From G963668185 sp963668185 (GTDB lineage Bacteria; Chloroflexota; Dehalococcoidia; Lucifugimonadales; G963668185), in contig OY764162.1 in the NCBI GenBank assembly GCA_963668185.1, positions 930,001 to 994,000 of the forward strand: a stretch of 64,000 nucleotides of DNA, read 5' to 3'. Below, piece after piece: positions 51,770-60,987 of the stretch (positions within the stretch are counted from its first letter, which is position 1; each line of letters opens with the position of its first letter). The position numbers and the translations under genes are program-made. The notes under the pieces are model-generated. The model was not told where the DNA came from and made no database searches. It saw nothing but the letters and a program-made list of their open reading frames with translations.

Positions 51770-54700
51770 CAAGTCAATCGCTGTCTCTGGGCGACCTCTG
51801 GCGCTGGACTGGTTGCCCCGCCGTTTGCCGCAGCCATCGACGCCGCCACCTCGGCCAGCACACCGTCTCTTACCTCCAGCCCGGCATCGGGGTCACCTTC
51901 GTCATCGGCCAATACGACTTCGACACGTCCCAGAGACTTGAGAGACCATTCCACCTGAGGGTGGCGGTACCTCTCCGCCTCGGCTACGCGCCGTCTCCGC
52001 TCCGGCACAAGGCTATCCAGAAGCTCTATATCTCTTCTAAGATTGGCCTCCCAGACAGGTAGTATCTGGCGCTGCAACTCGCCGCTGCTCTCACGGATAC
52101 CATCTAAAATATCTTGTGTGGACGCCACTTTGTCTTTAGCCACTCGTTCCCTGTAGTCAAACCACTTGATGAGACGTGAGACCTCCGTATCAACGCGCCC
52201 GGCGGCCTGTTCTTCGGCCTGATGTTGGATTTCCGCCCTTCTGTCCATGGCGGCTCGTTCCGCTATCGGCGCAATTCTGTCGAGATTGTCATCAATGTCT
52301 GAGGAGTCAATTTCCGTCTCTAGTCTGTCGAACTGATATGCACGAGCCACGAGTCGGCGCCCGATGTCCAGATCGACCACTCCATTGTCACTGACAAAGA
52401 TCGGATCGAGTTGCTCCGTGGAGCGCCCGCCCGGAATAGTGAACTGGTATGTGAAGAGCCAGCCGGAACACGGGGCGAGATCATCGCCGGCCGGAATGCG
52501 GCGTGTACCGGTCACGCCTTCGTAATCTGCCGCAAGCACTCGTTCGGTTGCTGCGTCAACGATCGGATGACCAAAGGCCATGAATTCAACGCCTTGAGTG
52601 TCTGGTCGGATGTCGGGACGAAACACGGCGCGCAGCGCACTGTCGCGGCCGGCCAGGAACTCCTTTCCGGCTTCGAGCAGCTCCCCGTGAAATGTCAGTT
52701 CGTACTCGTTGCCTCTTCGCTTCATGTAGGTACGCGCGTCGGCAAGCAACTGTCCTATGAACCGTTCGAGAGCGTCGTTGCCTATTGGCGAAGGCTGGCC
52801 GGCTATCCGCTCAGCGATTTCCTTCCTATAGGACTTGGTGTCCATGATAAAGTCGCCCAACTGGCTCTCTGCCGCGCGGGCGCGGTGCACCTCGCCCTCT
52901 AATTGTTTTCCGTACTCCTCGAACGCCTCTTCTTGTTTCTCGCCCGCAATACGAAGAATCCTGGTAATGTCGCTCTCAGTGTCGCCTAGTATCGGATCCA
53001 GGCCGCCCACAGTCTCTTCGAACACCCTGATGCGGTTTTCGAGTACGTCAAGGACACGCTCTTCTATAGTGTCCTTGACCCAGAGGTTGAAGATACCCAC
53101 AGGATGTTCCTGGCCGATGCGGTCCACTCGACCGATCCGCTGCTCGACTCGCATCGGGTTCCACGGTAGATCGTAGTTGACCAGGATGTGGCAGAACTGG
53201 AAGTTACGCCCCTCGCCGCCGGCCTCAGTGCTTATGAGAACCTGCGGGCCTACGCTGTCCCTGAACCGTTCTACTGCATCATCCTTCTCCTGTGGACTCA
53301 TCTGTCCATGAAATACGTTGACGCCCCAGCCGCACGCGGCAAGTCGCTCTGCTAAGAATCGCTGTGTTTCTCGGAATTGAGTGAACAAGAGCACCTTGTT
53401 GTCAACGTCCGTGTCAAACAGCTTGAAGAGTTCTTCTTCGAGCACACGCGCCTTGGAGTCTTCGGTCACGTGTCCGAGCGCCATTAAGGCCTCGTCAAGC
53501 AGGGCAAGTTCTTCATGAGAGTCATCCAAGAACTTGCCGCCGGTATCTGTGATGACTTCGACCGCCTCTTCATCGTAGTCCAGTCTTTCTGCCGGGTCGC
53601 TGACACTCTCAGGGAACTGCGGTTCTGCGGCTTGGACTCTTTCTCGACGTCTGGACAGCGATTCCCGTATCGCAGCAATACTGGAGGCCATGAGTTTCTG
53701 GAAGATAACCATGACGAAGCCAAGGGTCCTGTCATTCTTCCCCTCAGCACATTGGAAACCAAATTCGACGTATCTCTCAACGGCTTCCAAGGCGGTTCGC
53801 TCTCTAGGCGTGAGCGAGACCCCCCAGCGACTGGCAGCCCTGGGCATGAATCCACCGACTACCGCCTTGCGATTCCTAATCATCACTTCGCTGAGCAGAT
53901 GGCGGTCGGCCAACTCGGCAACCAGAGTATCCCTGGCTTCCGAACCGGCGGTCAGCCGCTGACGAACTGAGTCCTGGTCCAGTTCCAGCCAGCTGGCGAC
54001 ATGAGCGATTGTCGCGTCAGTGTCCTCGCCAGGCAGCGGGAATCCATGCCGGCTCAGACGCTCGGCGAGTTGGGAAAGGCCCGGCACCTGCCTGCGGTGC
54101 TGTTCAAAGTGTTTCTCAGAAGGGAAAAGCGCCGGGTCGAGGAGTTCCACGAGTGAGTACAACTCGTGAGTATCGAGCTGCATCGGTGTCGCAGTGAGAA
54201 AGAGCATCGCCCGGCGTGCGGCGTGGCTAGGTGCAGCTAGATCCCGAACCAAACGGTAGAGGCGCGTGGTATCCCCAGAGCGATGCTTACGAGCGTGGTG
54301 GGCCTCGTCCATGATAATCAGATCCCAGTCCACTGTAGTACACAGCTTCGCCCATCTTTCGTTCGCAATCCATCCCGACGAGCACAGGATGCTCTTCTTG
54401 AACGTGAACGGATTACCATCGAAGCCCTGATTCTTCAAGTACTTCACCGTGTTGGTGTTTAGTACGGAGAAGGCCTCGTTGAACTTGGTTTTCATTTCAA
54501 ACTGCCACTGACGGACGATGCTCGGTGGGACGATTGCCAATACGCGCTGCGCGCCGCCTCTGGCCCGCAGTTCCTTAAGCACCATGCCCGCCTCTATCGT
54601 CTTACCTAGGCCGACCTCGTCGCACAGTAGAAAGCGGTGGGGATAGTTGGAGATGACCTTGTGGGCCACTGCGACCTGGTGGGGCTTAATGTCCACTCCG

Positions 54701-55155
54701 ACGTTTCCCAATGACACGAGTTCATCGTAGAGATGCATCAGCCGATACCATCTGGTCACTTCCTGGAGCCGATACTGCTTCAAAGACCCAATGAGGTTCG
54801 CCTTGAAGCGGCCGATGGGGTCCGTAATGGCTACGGGCCGCAGGCCCGCCTCCGGCACGTTGACTAGCCTCCCGCCGCCATCGCCGGCTACGAAGCACTC
54901 CCAGGCCGGCGGCTCTGAAGCAACATAACGAATCGCCATCGCGCCTTCGCCGCTTGCCGAGAGTTCGACCTGCTGCTGCTGCAAGTCAACGCGAACGATC
55001 TGTTGGGCGCTGGCAGAGAACTGAGAAGGAGGGCCGACGTCATCCCACCGCACTTGGACTGTCCGATGGTCGCAGTCGGCAACTACTCCATACGTTTTCG
55101 CGCCCGTCCACTGGACGAGCGCACCGACCACTATGTTTCCGTTCCCTGAAGTCAT
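51766..55155 (-). CDS. SNF2-family helicase (RapA/DISARM-helicase-like), 1129 aa
   Basis: Large superfamily 2 ATPase. The N-terminal ~110 residues are a beta-rich module. The helicase core has Walker A CDEVGLGKTIEAGMVLKEL (residues 178-196), LAIVPPSIVRQWQFEMK, DEAH-type LIIMDEAHHARKH, TATPMQLDTHELYS, then KVLLFTQFRETQRFLAE, STEAGGEGRNFQ and motif VI EQRIGRVDRIGQ. A long helical C-terminus (to 1129) is rich in charged residues. RapA-like helicases recycle RNA polymerase; similar proteins are part of DISARM and other defence systems. It is a single large gene with only a small toxin gene after it, and no methylase or nuclease is adjacent. ATG at 55155. Confidence 0.85.
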   Translation of the reverse strand: MTSGNGNIVVGALVQWTGAKTYGVVADCDHRTVQVRWDDVGPPSQFSASAQQIVRVDLQQQQVELSASGEGAMAIRYVASEPPAWECFVAGDGGGRLVNVPEAGLRPVAITDPIGRFKANLIGSLKQYRLQEVTRWYRLMHLYDELVSLGNVGVDIKPHQVAVAHKVISNYPHRFLLCDEVGLGKTIEAGMVLKELRARGGAQRVLAIVPPSIVRQWQFEMKTKFNEAFSVLNTNTVKYLKNQGFDGNPFTFKKSILCSSGWIANERWAKLCTTVDWDLIIMDEAHHARKHRSGDTTRLYRLVRDLAAPSHAARRAMLFLTATPMQLDTHELYSLVELLDPALFPSEKHFEQHRRQVPGLSQLAERLSRHGFPLPGEDTDATIAHVASWLELDQDSVRQRLTAGSEARDTLVAELADRHLLSEVMIRNRKAVVGGFMPRAASRWGVSLTPRERTALEAVERYVEFGFQCAEGKNDRTLGFVMVIFQKLMASSIAAIRESLSRRRERVQAAEPQFPESVSDPAERLDYDEEAVEVITDTGGKFLDDSHEELALLDEALMALGHVTEDSKARVLEEELFKLFDTDVDNKVLLFTQFRETQRFLAERLAACGWGVNVFHGQMSPQEKDDAVERFRDSVGPQVLISTEAGGEGRNFQFCHILVNYDLPWNPMRVEQRIGRVDRIGQEHPVGIFNLWVKDTIEERVLDVLENRIRVFEETVGGLDPILGDTESDITRILRIAGEKQEEAFEEYGKQLEGEVHRARAAESQLGDFIMDTKSYRKEIAERIAGQPSPIGNDALERFIGQLLADARTYMKRRGNEYELTFHGELLEAGKEFLAGRDSALRAVFRPDIRPDTQGVEFMAFGHPIVDAATERVLAADYEGVTGTRRIPAGDDLAPCSGWLFTYQFTIPGGRSTEQLDPIFVSDNGVVDLDIGRRLVARAYQFDRLETEIDSSDIDDNLDRIAPIAERAAMDRRAEIQHQAEEQAAGRVDTEVSRLIKWFDYRERVAKDKVASTQDILDGIRESSGELQRQILPVWEANLRRDIELLDSLVPERRRRVAEAERYRHPQVEWSLKSLGRVEVVLADDEGDPDAGLEVRDGVLAEVAASMAAANGGATSPAPEVAQRQRLTW

Positions 55156-55250
55156 AATCGAATCGCTTCCCTACTCAGCCCCATTAGATCCCATTCTATC
55201 GTACGGAATCGCCACAGTGCGATTTCTCTATCCATCCTAACGAGTACAAT

Positions 55251-55286
55251 CCCTTCCCCAGTCTGCTGGGGAAGGTTAGGATGGGG
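55251..55286 (+). repeat. R1 hairpin repeat
   Basis: Perfect 10-bp arms CCTTCCCCAG / CTGGGGAAGG with TCTG loop (55252-55275) followed by TTAGGATGGGG. It lies between the divergent helicase and malate dehydrogenase genes. Confidence 0.9.
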
Positions 55287-55323
55287 CCAGCACCGAAGAC
55301 CCCATGACGGAGGCAACACCACC

Positions 55324-56253
55324 GTGCGAGCCAAAGTAACCGTCGTCGGCGCAGGCAACGTCGGCGCTACCACCGCGCAGCGCATCTACGACCGCGGCAC
55401 AGCCGACGTCGTCCTGGTGGACATCGTCGAGGGCCTGCCGCAGGGCAAGGCGCTGGACATGCTCCAGTCCGGCCCCGTACTGGGCACGGACGCCACGGTC
55501 GTCGGCACGAACGGCTACGACGAGACCGCCGGCTCCGACGTCGTAGTCGTCACGTCCGGCATCGCGAGGCGCCCCGGCATGAGCCGCGACGACCTCCTGC
55601 TCACGAACATGCGCATCGTCACCTCCGTCGTCACCGAGGCGGTGGCGCAGTCCCCCGAATGCATCCTGCTGGTCGTGACCAACCCGCTCGACGCCATGGT
55701 ACAACGCGCCTTCGAAGTGAGCGGCTTCCCCAAGAACCGCGTCGTCGGCATGGCCGGCATTCTTGACACAGCCCGCTTCCGCACCTTCCTGGCCCAGGAG
55801 GCAGGCGTCTCCGTCGAGTCCGTCTCGGCGTTCGTCCTCGGCGGCCACGGCGACACGATGGTGCCCCTCGTCGGCAGCGCCACCATCGCCGGCCAGCCGG
55901 TAGAGCGCGTACTCCCGAAAGACCGCATCGACGCCATCGTACAGCGCACCCGCGACGGCGGCGCGGAGATCGTCGGCCTGCTCAAGTCCGGCAGCGCGTA
56001 CTACGCCCCGTCGGCCTCCATCGCCCAGATGGTGGACGCCATCCTGCTGGACAGGAAGGCCGTGCTCCCCTGCGCGGCGTACCTCGAGGGCGAGTACGGC
56101 ATCGACGGCCTCTTCGCCGGAGTCCCCGTCAAGCTCGGCGCAAACGGCGTGGAGGAGGTCGTGGAGTTCGCGCTGACCGACCATGAGGCCGCGGAACTGC
56201 GCCGCTCCGCAGACGCCGTCCAGGAACTCGTAAACGTAATGAAGTCGGCCTGA
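55324..56253 (+). CDS. mdh: Malate dehydrogenase (LDH-like class)
   Basis: NAD-dependent malate/oxaloacetate interconversion, 309 aa. Motifs: KVTVVGAGNVGATTAQRIYD (dinucleotide fold), VVVTSGIARRPGMSRDDLLL (arginines of the substrate loop, MDH-type RRPGMSR), VVTNPLDAMVQRAF, and the catalytic histidine in FVLGGHGDTMVPLVGSAT. Two-domain LDH/MDH fold, soluble. GTG 55324 with GGAGG 10 nt upstream. With IDH and the PycB-type protein it forms a TCA/anaplerosis neighbourhood, although it is separated from them by the helicase-toxin pair. Confidence 0.95.
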   Translation: MRAKVTVVGAGNVGATTAQRIYDRGTADVVLVDIVEGLPQGKALDMLQSGPVLGTDATVVGTNGYDETAGSDVVVVTSGIARRPGMSRDDLLLTNMRIVTSVVTEAVAQSPECILLVVTNPLDAMVQRAFEVSGFPKNRVVGMAGILDTARFRTFLAQEAGVSVESVSAFVLGGHGDTMVPLVGSATIAGQPVERVLPKDRIDAIVQRTRDGGAEIVGLLKSGSAYYAPSASIAQMVDAILLDRKAVLPCAAYLEGEYGIDGLFAGVPVKLGANGVEEVVEFALTDHEAAELRRSADAVQELVNVMKSA

Positions 56254-56283
56254 CCCAGGGCCGCCGCAAAGAGGCACAACCGT

Positions 56284-57966
56284 ATGACATACGACACCCA
56301 GACGCAGGAGAAGCCGACCCAGGCAACGCCGGGCACGCCGATCCCTGACCCGCCGGACTTCCCGGTCGTGTGGGAGAACGAAGAAGACAGGGCGCTTCTG
56401 TGGCAGTGGAGCGGCGACCATGGCCCGCTGCCCGGTTCGCCGATGTCCAACTCGCTTTCCGAAACGGTCTCGGAAGGAATAGCCCGCGTCGATCGCGAGT
56501 TAGGACGCGAACGCGGCGAGAGCAAGAGCCTGACAATCAACGGCTACTCGTACTATCCCGTAAGCCCGTCCTCAGAGTCCGACGACGAAGGGGACAAGGA
56601 CGAAGCTGCCGAAGCCGAGCGCCAGCAGATGATGAACGAGCGCATGGCCACCGTCAGACAAAGCTGGGACGAGGAGTGGCTGCCCGCTCTCAAGCGCGAC
56701 CTCCGCAAGATGGCGGACACGGACCTGCGGTCGCCCCCGAACGAGGGCCTGTTGCAGATCCTCGACGACTTCCTCGTCATGTCGAACGAGCACTGGTACG
56801 TCCACTTCCTCGTGGTGTACCCCGTGCACTCCGCCGCTAACCGCCTCGTGGCCGCGTACCGCGAGATCATGGGCGGCGGCGAGGACGAGGCCATGGTCCT
56901 GTTGCAGGGCCTCGACACCATGAGCATGGTCGTGGGCCGCGCGCTGCGGGGCCTCGCCGCCGTCGCAAACGCCGAGCCGCGAGTCGTAGAGGCGTTAGAG
57001 GCTGGCGACTCCCCGGAGATCATCCTTGAGACGCTGCAGACCATGCCCGAGGCGCGCGACTTCCTGGACGCGTTCGACGCCTTTTTGAATGAGCACGGCT
57101 ACCGCCCGGAAAGCTTCGACTCGATCAACCCTTCCTGGATCGAAAACCCGTCGTTCGTCATCCACATCGTCAAGAGCTACATGGCGGGCCCGCCAAAGGA
57201 TCTGGACGCCGAACGCGAGGAACTCGCCCGCGAAGCCGAGGCCCGCCTCGAAGCCGTCCTCGAAAAGATCGGCGATGACGAAGACCGGCGTGCCGAGTTC
57301 CTGCGATGGTACAAAGAGGCCCGTGAGTCCTGGGTCCTCAAGGAAGACCACTCTTACTACATCGACCAGGCCAGCTCCGCGTGCGTCCGCATGGCCGTCG
57401 CCGAGATAGGACGCCGCCTGCACCTCCGCGGTCACCTGGACTACCCCGACGACGTCTTCTACATGTCGCTGCCGGAGGCTCGCGAGGCCCTGCTTTCGCC
57501 CGCCCCGGAGCCGCTGCAGGAACTCGTCGCCCCGCGAAAGCAGGAGCGCGAGCGCTTCATGCGCGTCGTCCCGCCCAGGTACATCGGCACCATGCCGCCG
57601 GAAGGCCCCGGCGAGGAGCAGGACTCAGGCCCCGCAGCGGAAGATGTCGAGGGCCTGCGCGGCATGCCCGGCGCGCCCGGCAGCTACACCGGCCCGGCCC
57701 GCATCGTGCGCGGCCCGCACCAGTTCGACACCGTCCGCCCAGGCGACGTGCTCGTGTGCACCAGCACCAGCCCGACCTGGACGCCCTTGTTCGGCACGGT
57801 CGGCGCGCTCGTATCGGAGACCGGCGGCGCGCTCTCCCACACCGCCATCGTAGCCCGCGAGTACGGCATCCCCGCCGCAGTCGCCGTCCGGCGAGCCACC
57901 GCGCTCATCCAGGACAGCCAGCTAGTCACCGTTGACGGCAACTCAGGCGCAGTCCTCATCCACTAG
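56284..57966 (+). CDS. PEP-utilising enzyme swivel-domain protein without ATP-grasp partner
   Basis: Protein of 560 aa whose last ~110 residues are the phosphohistidine (swivelling) domain of PEP synthase/PPDK/rifampin-phosphotransferase: SYTGPARIVRGPHQFD, GDVLVCTSTSPTWTPLFGTV and GGALSHTAIVAREYGIPAAV, with the phosphorylatable His519. The N-terminal ~400 residues are acidic and helical, with no ATP-grasp or PEP-binding barrel recognisable. In rifampin phosphotransferase-type enzymes the order is ATP-grasp, middle region, His domain; this protein looks like middle plus His only. A separate ATP-grasp protein elsewhere may complement it. ATG at 56284, 30 bp after mdh, probably co-transcribed. 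Confidence 0.75.
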   Translation: MTYDTQTQEKPTQATPGTPIPDPPDFPVVWENEEDRALLWQWSGDHGPLPGSPMSNSLSETVSEGIARVDRELGRERGESKSLTINGYSYYPVSPSSESDDEGDKDEAAEAERQQMMNERMATVRQSWDEEWLPALKRDLRKMADTDLRSPPNEGLLQILDDFLVMSNEHWYVHFLVVYPVHSAANRLVAAYREIMGGGEDEAMVLLQGLDTMSMVVGRALRGLAAVANAEPRVVEALEAGDSPEIILETLQTMPEARDFLDAFDAFLNEHGYRPESFDSINPSWIENPSFVIHIVKSYMAGPPKDLDAEREELAREAEARLEAVLEKIGDDEDRRAEFLRWYKEARESWVLKEDHSYYIDQASSACVRMAVAEIGRRLHLRGHLDYPDDVFYMSLPEAREALLSPAPEPLQELVAPRKQERERFMRVVPPRYIGTMPPEGPGEEQDSGPAAEDVEGLRGMPGAPGSYTGPARIVRGPHQFDTVRPGDVLVCTSTSPTWTPLFGTVGALVSETGGALSHTAIVAREYGIPAAVAVRRATALIQDSQLVTVDGNSGAVLIH

Positions 57967-57982
57967 CAGCCGGTGCCAACCC

Positions 57983-58042
57983 CGTTCGTCCTGAGCCTGT
58001 CTGATCCCTTCCCCAGTCTGCTGGGGAAGGTTAGGATGGGGT
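57983..58042 (+). repeat. R3 partial unit joined to R1 hairpin
   Basis: CGTTCGTCCTGAGCCTGTCT (57983-58002) runs directly into an R1 copy with perfect arms CCTTCCCCAG / CTGGGGAAGG (58007-58030) and GTTAGGATGGGG. Confidence 0.85.
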
Positions 58043-58081
58043 ATCCCCGAACAACGCCGGGCCCAGAACACGGAGGATGAC

Positions 58082-59440
58082 ATGACCAACCTGCCAGACC
58101 TGTTCGCCCAGGTTGACCGCGAAGAAGACGAGATCATCGCCCTGCACCAGGCCCTCGTCCGCATCCCCTCCGTCAACACCGGCTTCATGCCCACCGGCGA
58201 CGAAACCCCCGTCTGCGAGTACGCCCGCGACTGGCTCGCCGAGGACGGCATCGAAAGCCGGATCCTCGAGTCCGCGCCTAACCGCGGCAACCTCATCTCG
58301 AACATCCCAGGCCGCTCCGGAAAGAACGGCCTCATGTTCATGTCCCACACAGACGTCGTTCCCGTCGAGGAGGAGGACAAGTGGCGGTTCCCGCCCTTCA
58401 GCGCCACCATCGCCGATGGCCGCATCTACGGCCGCGGCGCATCCGACTGCAAGGGCCTGCTGTCGGCGCAGCTATACGCCATGCGCCTGCTGAAGCGCAA
58501 CGGCGTCGAACTTGAGGACGGCCTCGTGCTCGCCTCCGGCGCAGACGAGGAGCACGGCGGCAGGTACGGCTTCGGCTGGCTCGCCGAGCACCACCCGGAC
58601 CTGATCGCCGCGCCCGTCGCCGTCAACGAGGGCGGCGGCACCCCGATCGAGGCCGCCGGCGGCCTGACGTACGTCCTCGGCGTCGGCGAGAAGGGCCGCC
58701 TCCAGGTCGAGATAGACGTTCGCGGCGCAAGCGCCCACGCCTCCGTCCCGTGGCAGGGCACAAACGCCATGTACCGCCTCAGCCAGGTTATCTCCCGCAT
58801 CGAAGCCTACGAGCCGGAGCGCGACACCTCCACGAGCCTCTTCGAGCACCTGTCCAACTTCGCCATCGAGCACAAGCCTTCCGCCGAAAACGTGGACGAC
58901 ATCATCGCCGAGGTCGAGCCGGACAATCCCCGTTTCGCCTCCATGCTCCGCGCCCTCTCCAGGATGACGCTCACGCCGACCATGATCGCCGGCGGCATCA
59001 AGTCCAACAGCGTCCCCGAGTCCATCCGCCTCACCTGCGACGTCCGCACGCTGCCCCACCAGAACGACGCCTACCTGCGCGGCGAGCTCGACAATATCCT
59101 GAGCGGCATCCCCGGCGTCAGCTACGAAATCGACTACATGGCCGTCCCGAACGCGTCCGACTTCGAGACCGACTTCGCGAGCAGCATCCAAGAGGCCACC
59201 GCGCTCGCCACCGGCAGGCCGGACGTGCGCTTCGTCCCCGCCGTCAGCACCGGTTTCACAGACTCGCGCTTCACCCGCCCCCTCGGCACGATCACCTACG
59301 GCTTCTCCGGCTCAGACCCCGATGACGACCCCATGCTGAGCCGCGCCCACGGCACAGACGAGTCCATAGGCATCCGCAGCCTCGTAACCGGCACAAAAAT
59401 CATGCTAGCCCTCGCCATAGATCTCCTAGCCGTCAGGTGA
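58082..59440 (+). CDS. M20-family metallopeptidase (ArgE/DapE/CPG2-like)
   Basis: Zinc-dependent deacylase/peptidase, 452 aa. Metal-site motifs: GLMFMSHTDVVPV (His), YGRGASDCKGLLSAQLYAMR (bridging Asp), ASGADEEHGGRYGFGWLAEH (Glu-Glu catalytic/metal) and the dimerisation domain starting RLQVEIDVRGASAHAS. The C-terminal metal histidine is in MLSRAHGTDESIGI. Typical substrates are N-acyl amino acids or dipeptides; this one cannot be specified. ATG 58082, after GGAGGATGAC. It stands alone between repeats. Confidence 0.9.
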   Translation: MTNLPDLFAQVDREEDEIIALHQALVRIPSVNTGFMPTGDETPVCEYARDWLAEDGIESRILESAPNRGNLISNIPGRSGKNGLMFMSHTDVVPVEEEDKWRFPPFSATIADGRIYGRGASDCKGLLSAQLYAMRLLKRNGVELEDGLVLASGADEEHGGRYGFGWLAEHHPDLIAAPVAVNEGGGTPIEAAGGLTYVLGVGEKGRLQVEIDVRGASAHASVPWQGTNAMYRLSQVISRIEAYEPERDTSTSLFEHLSNFAIEHKPSAENVDDIIAEVEPDNPRFASMLRALSRMTLTPTMIAGGIKSNSVPESIRLTCDVRTLPHQNDAYLRGELDNILSGIPGVSYEIDYMAVPNASDFETDFASSIQEATALATGRPDVRFVPAVSTGFTDSRFTRPLGTITYGFSGSDPDDDPMLSRAHGTDESIGIRSLVTGTKIMLALAIDLLAVR

Positions 59441-59448
59441 AGGTGATC

Positions 59449-59550
59449 CGTTCGCCCTGAGCCTGTCGAAGGGCCTCACCGTAGGGGCGGTTCGCGAACC
59501 GCCCGCACCCGCCTGCCCCAATCCGTAGGGTCGGGTTTCAAACCCGACCT
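59449..59550 (+). repeat. R3 and two R4 palindromes
   Basis: R3 CGTTCGCCCTGAGCCTGTCG (from 59449), then R4 CGTAGGGGCGGTTCGCGAAC (59480-59507) and a variant CGTAGGGTCGGGTTTCAAAC (59524-59550). Just after, GAACAGTTACC (59571-59581) is, on the reverse strand, the GGTAACTGTTC end of the MITE-like composite. Confidence 0.85.
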
Positions 59551-59585
59551 CCCCCGTTCGCCTCCGAACAGTTACCAGAGATTCG

Positions 59586-59614
59586 TTGACGTAGGCCCCA
59601 CGCGCAACTATTGT
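59586..59614 (+). promoter_or_regulatory. Predicted promoter of the tandem MFS operon
   Basis: TTGACG (59586-59591), 17-nt spacer, TATTGT (59609-59614), 35 bp before the first MFS gene. Confidence 0.55.
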
Positions 59615-59648
59615 CAATTCACGCCCCGCACGAGCGCGGCCTTCGACT

Positions 59649-60980
59649 ATGCCCAAAGAACAGCACTCGCCAGACAGCGCCGTAACCGTTCAGACCTCGC
59701 CGGCCGCCGCCCCCGCGGCGGAGTCCCCGGCCGCTCCCGCGCGCCCCTCATCCTTCTGGCATCACCCCATGCTGAAGACCTTCTCCTCCCTCGCGAACAG
59801 GGACTTCAGGTACCTGTGGCTCGGCATGTTGGCCATGATGGGCGGCGTCCAGATGGAGATGCTCGCCATCGGATACCTCGTGTACGACATCACCGGCGAC
59901 GCCCGCATTCTCGGACTCGTCGAGACCGGCTTCGCCATACCCACGCTTGGCCTCGCCCTGTTCGGGGGCGCGCTCGCGGACAGGATCGACCGTCGGCGCG
60001 TGATCCAGCTTTGCCAAGTCATTCAACTGGGCGCGTCCACGTTCATCGCAGTCTCCATCTTCACCGAGACCGTGACGTGGCAGCACCTGTTCTTCATGGC
60101 CCTGATAGAGGGAAGCCTGTTTGCCTTCATGATGCCTGCCCGTCAGGCGATCATCCCCCAACTCGTGCACAGGGACGAGTTCACCAACGCCATGGCGATC
60201 AACTCTGCCGCGTTCTCCTCCATGACGCTCGTGGCCCCTGCCGTGGCCGGCTTCCTGTACGCATGGCTGGGCCCGGGCGGCGTTTACATCGTCATCGCCT
60301 CGCTCCACGTCCTCGCCGTCACCTTCACCACGTTGGTCCGCCCCGTCCCGCCGAAGCCGTCCGACTCAAAGGCGAGCGCCGGCGCAATGGTCGTGGACAT
60401 CCTGGATGGACTCCGCTACCTGCTGAGGAGTCGGCTCATCCTCATCCTGCTTGGGATCGGGCTGCTGGCGACATTGCTGAGCTGGCCCTTCCGCGCGCTT
60501 CTGCCCGTCTTCGTCGTGGACATCTACAACAGGGAAGCCGACGCGATGGGCCTGCTCATCAGCCTCATGGGTCTCGGCTCCCTGCTGGGGGCGCTCATGA
60601 TAGCCCAGCTCGGCAGATGGAAGCGCGGTCTGCTGCTGATTCTCGGCAGCTTCGTCTCCGCGATCGGCCTCGGTATGGTCGCGGCAATCCCGGTCTATTA
60701 TGCGGCAGCGGGAATCATGATCTTCATGGGCCTCGGCGAAGCCACCCGCTGGACGATCAGCATGACCCTGATAATGGAGAACGTGGACGACCAGTACCGC
60801 GGCCGCGTCTCCAGCGTGTTCATGATGAACTTCGGCCTCATGCCCCTCGCCGTGCTGCCCGCGGGCATCGCGATCGAGTACTTTGGCGGGCAGGCGACTA
60901 TCGGGTTCCTTGCCGGACTCCTGGCCGTGATAGCGACGGTCGTCCTGATAACCCAGAAGCAGATCCGCAGACTGGACTAG
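59649..60980 (+). CDS. MFS transporter, tandem pair 1
   Basis: MFS_3-type exporter-like protein, 443 aa. After an Ala/Pro/Ser-rich cytosolic lead come 12 hydrophobic segments. Markers: SLANRDFRYLWLGMLAMMGG, LFGGALADRIDRRRVIQLCQ (motif A), SLFAFMMPARQAIIPQLVHR and MENVDDQYRGRVSSVFMMNF. It shares the same motifs in the same order with the next gene, so the two are tandem duplicates. The substrate is unknown. First gene of a three-gene transcript with the second MFS and a methyltransferase. Confidence 0.87.
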   Translation: MPKEQHSPDSAVTVQTSPAAAPAAESPAAPARPSSFWHHPMLKTFSSLANRDFRYLWLGMLAMMGGVQMEMLAIGYLVYDITGDARILGLVETGFAIPTLGLALFGGALADRIDRRRVIQLCQVIQLGASTFIAVSIFTETVTWQHLFFMALIEGSLFAFMMPARQAIIPQLVHRDEFTNAMAINSAAFSSMTLVAPAVAGFLYAWLGPGGVYIVIASLHVLAVTFTTLVRPVPPKPSDSKASAGAMVVDILDGLRYLLRSRLILILLGIGLLATLLSWPFRALLPVFVVDIYNREADAMGLLISLMGLGSLLGALMIAQLGRWKRGLLLILGSFVSAIGLGMVAAIPVYYAAAGIMIFMGLGEATRWTISMTLIMENVDDQYRGRVSSVFMMNFGLMPLAVLPAGIAIEYFGGQATIGFLAGLLAVIATVVLITQKQIRRLD

Positions 60981-60987
60981 CCGCGCT

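Noticed and set aside
55251..55286. R1 hairpins as intrinsic terminators
   Set aside because: The stem is strong but is followed by GTTAGGATGGGG, not a T-run, and copies occur in places and orientations unrelated to gene ends.
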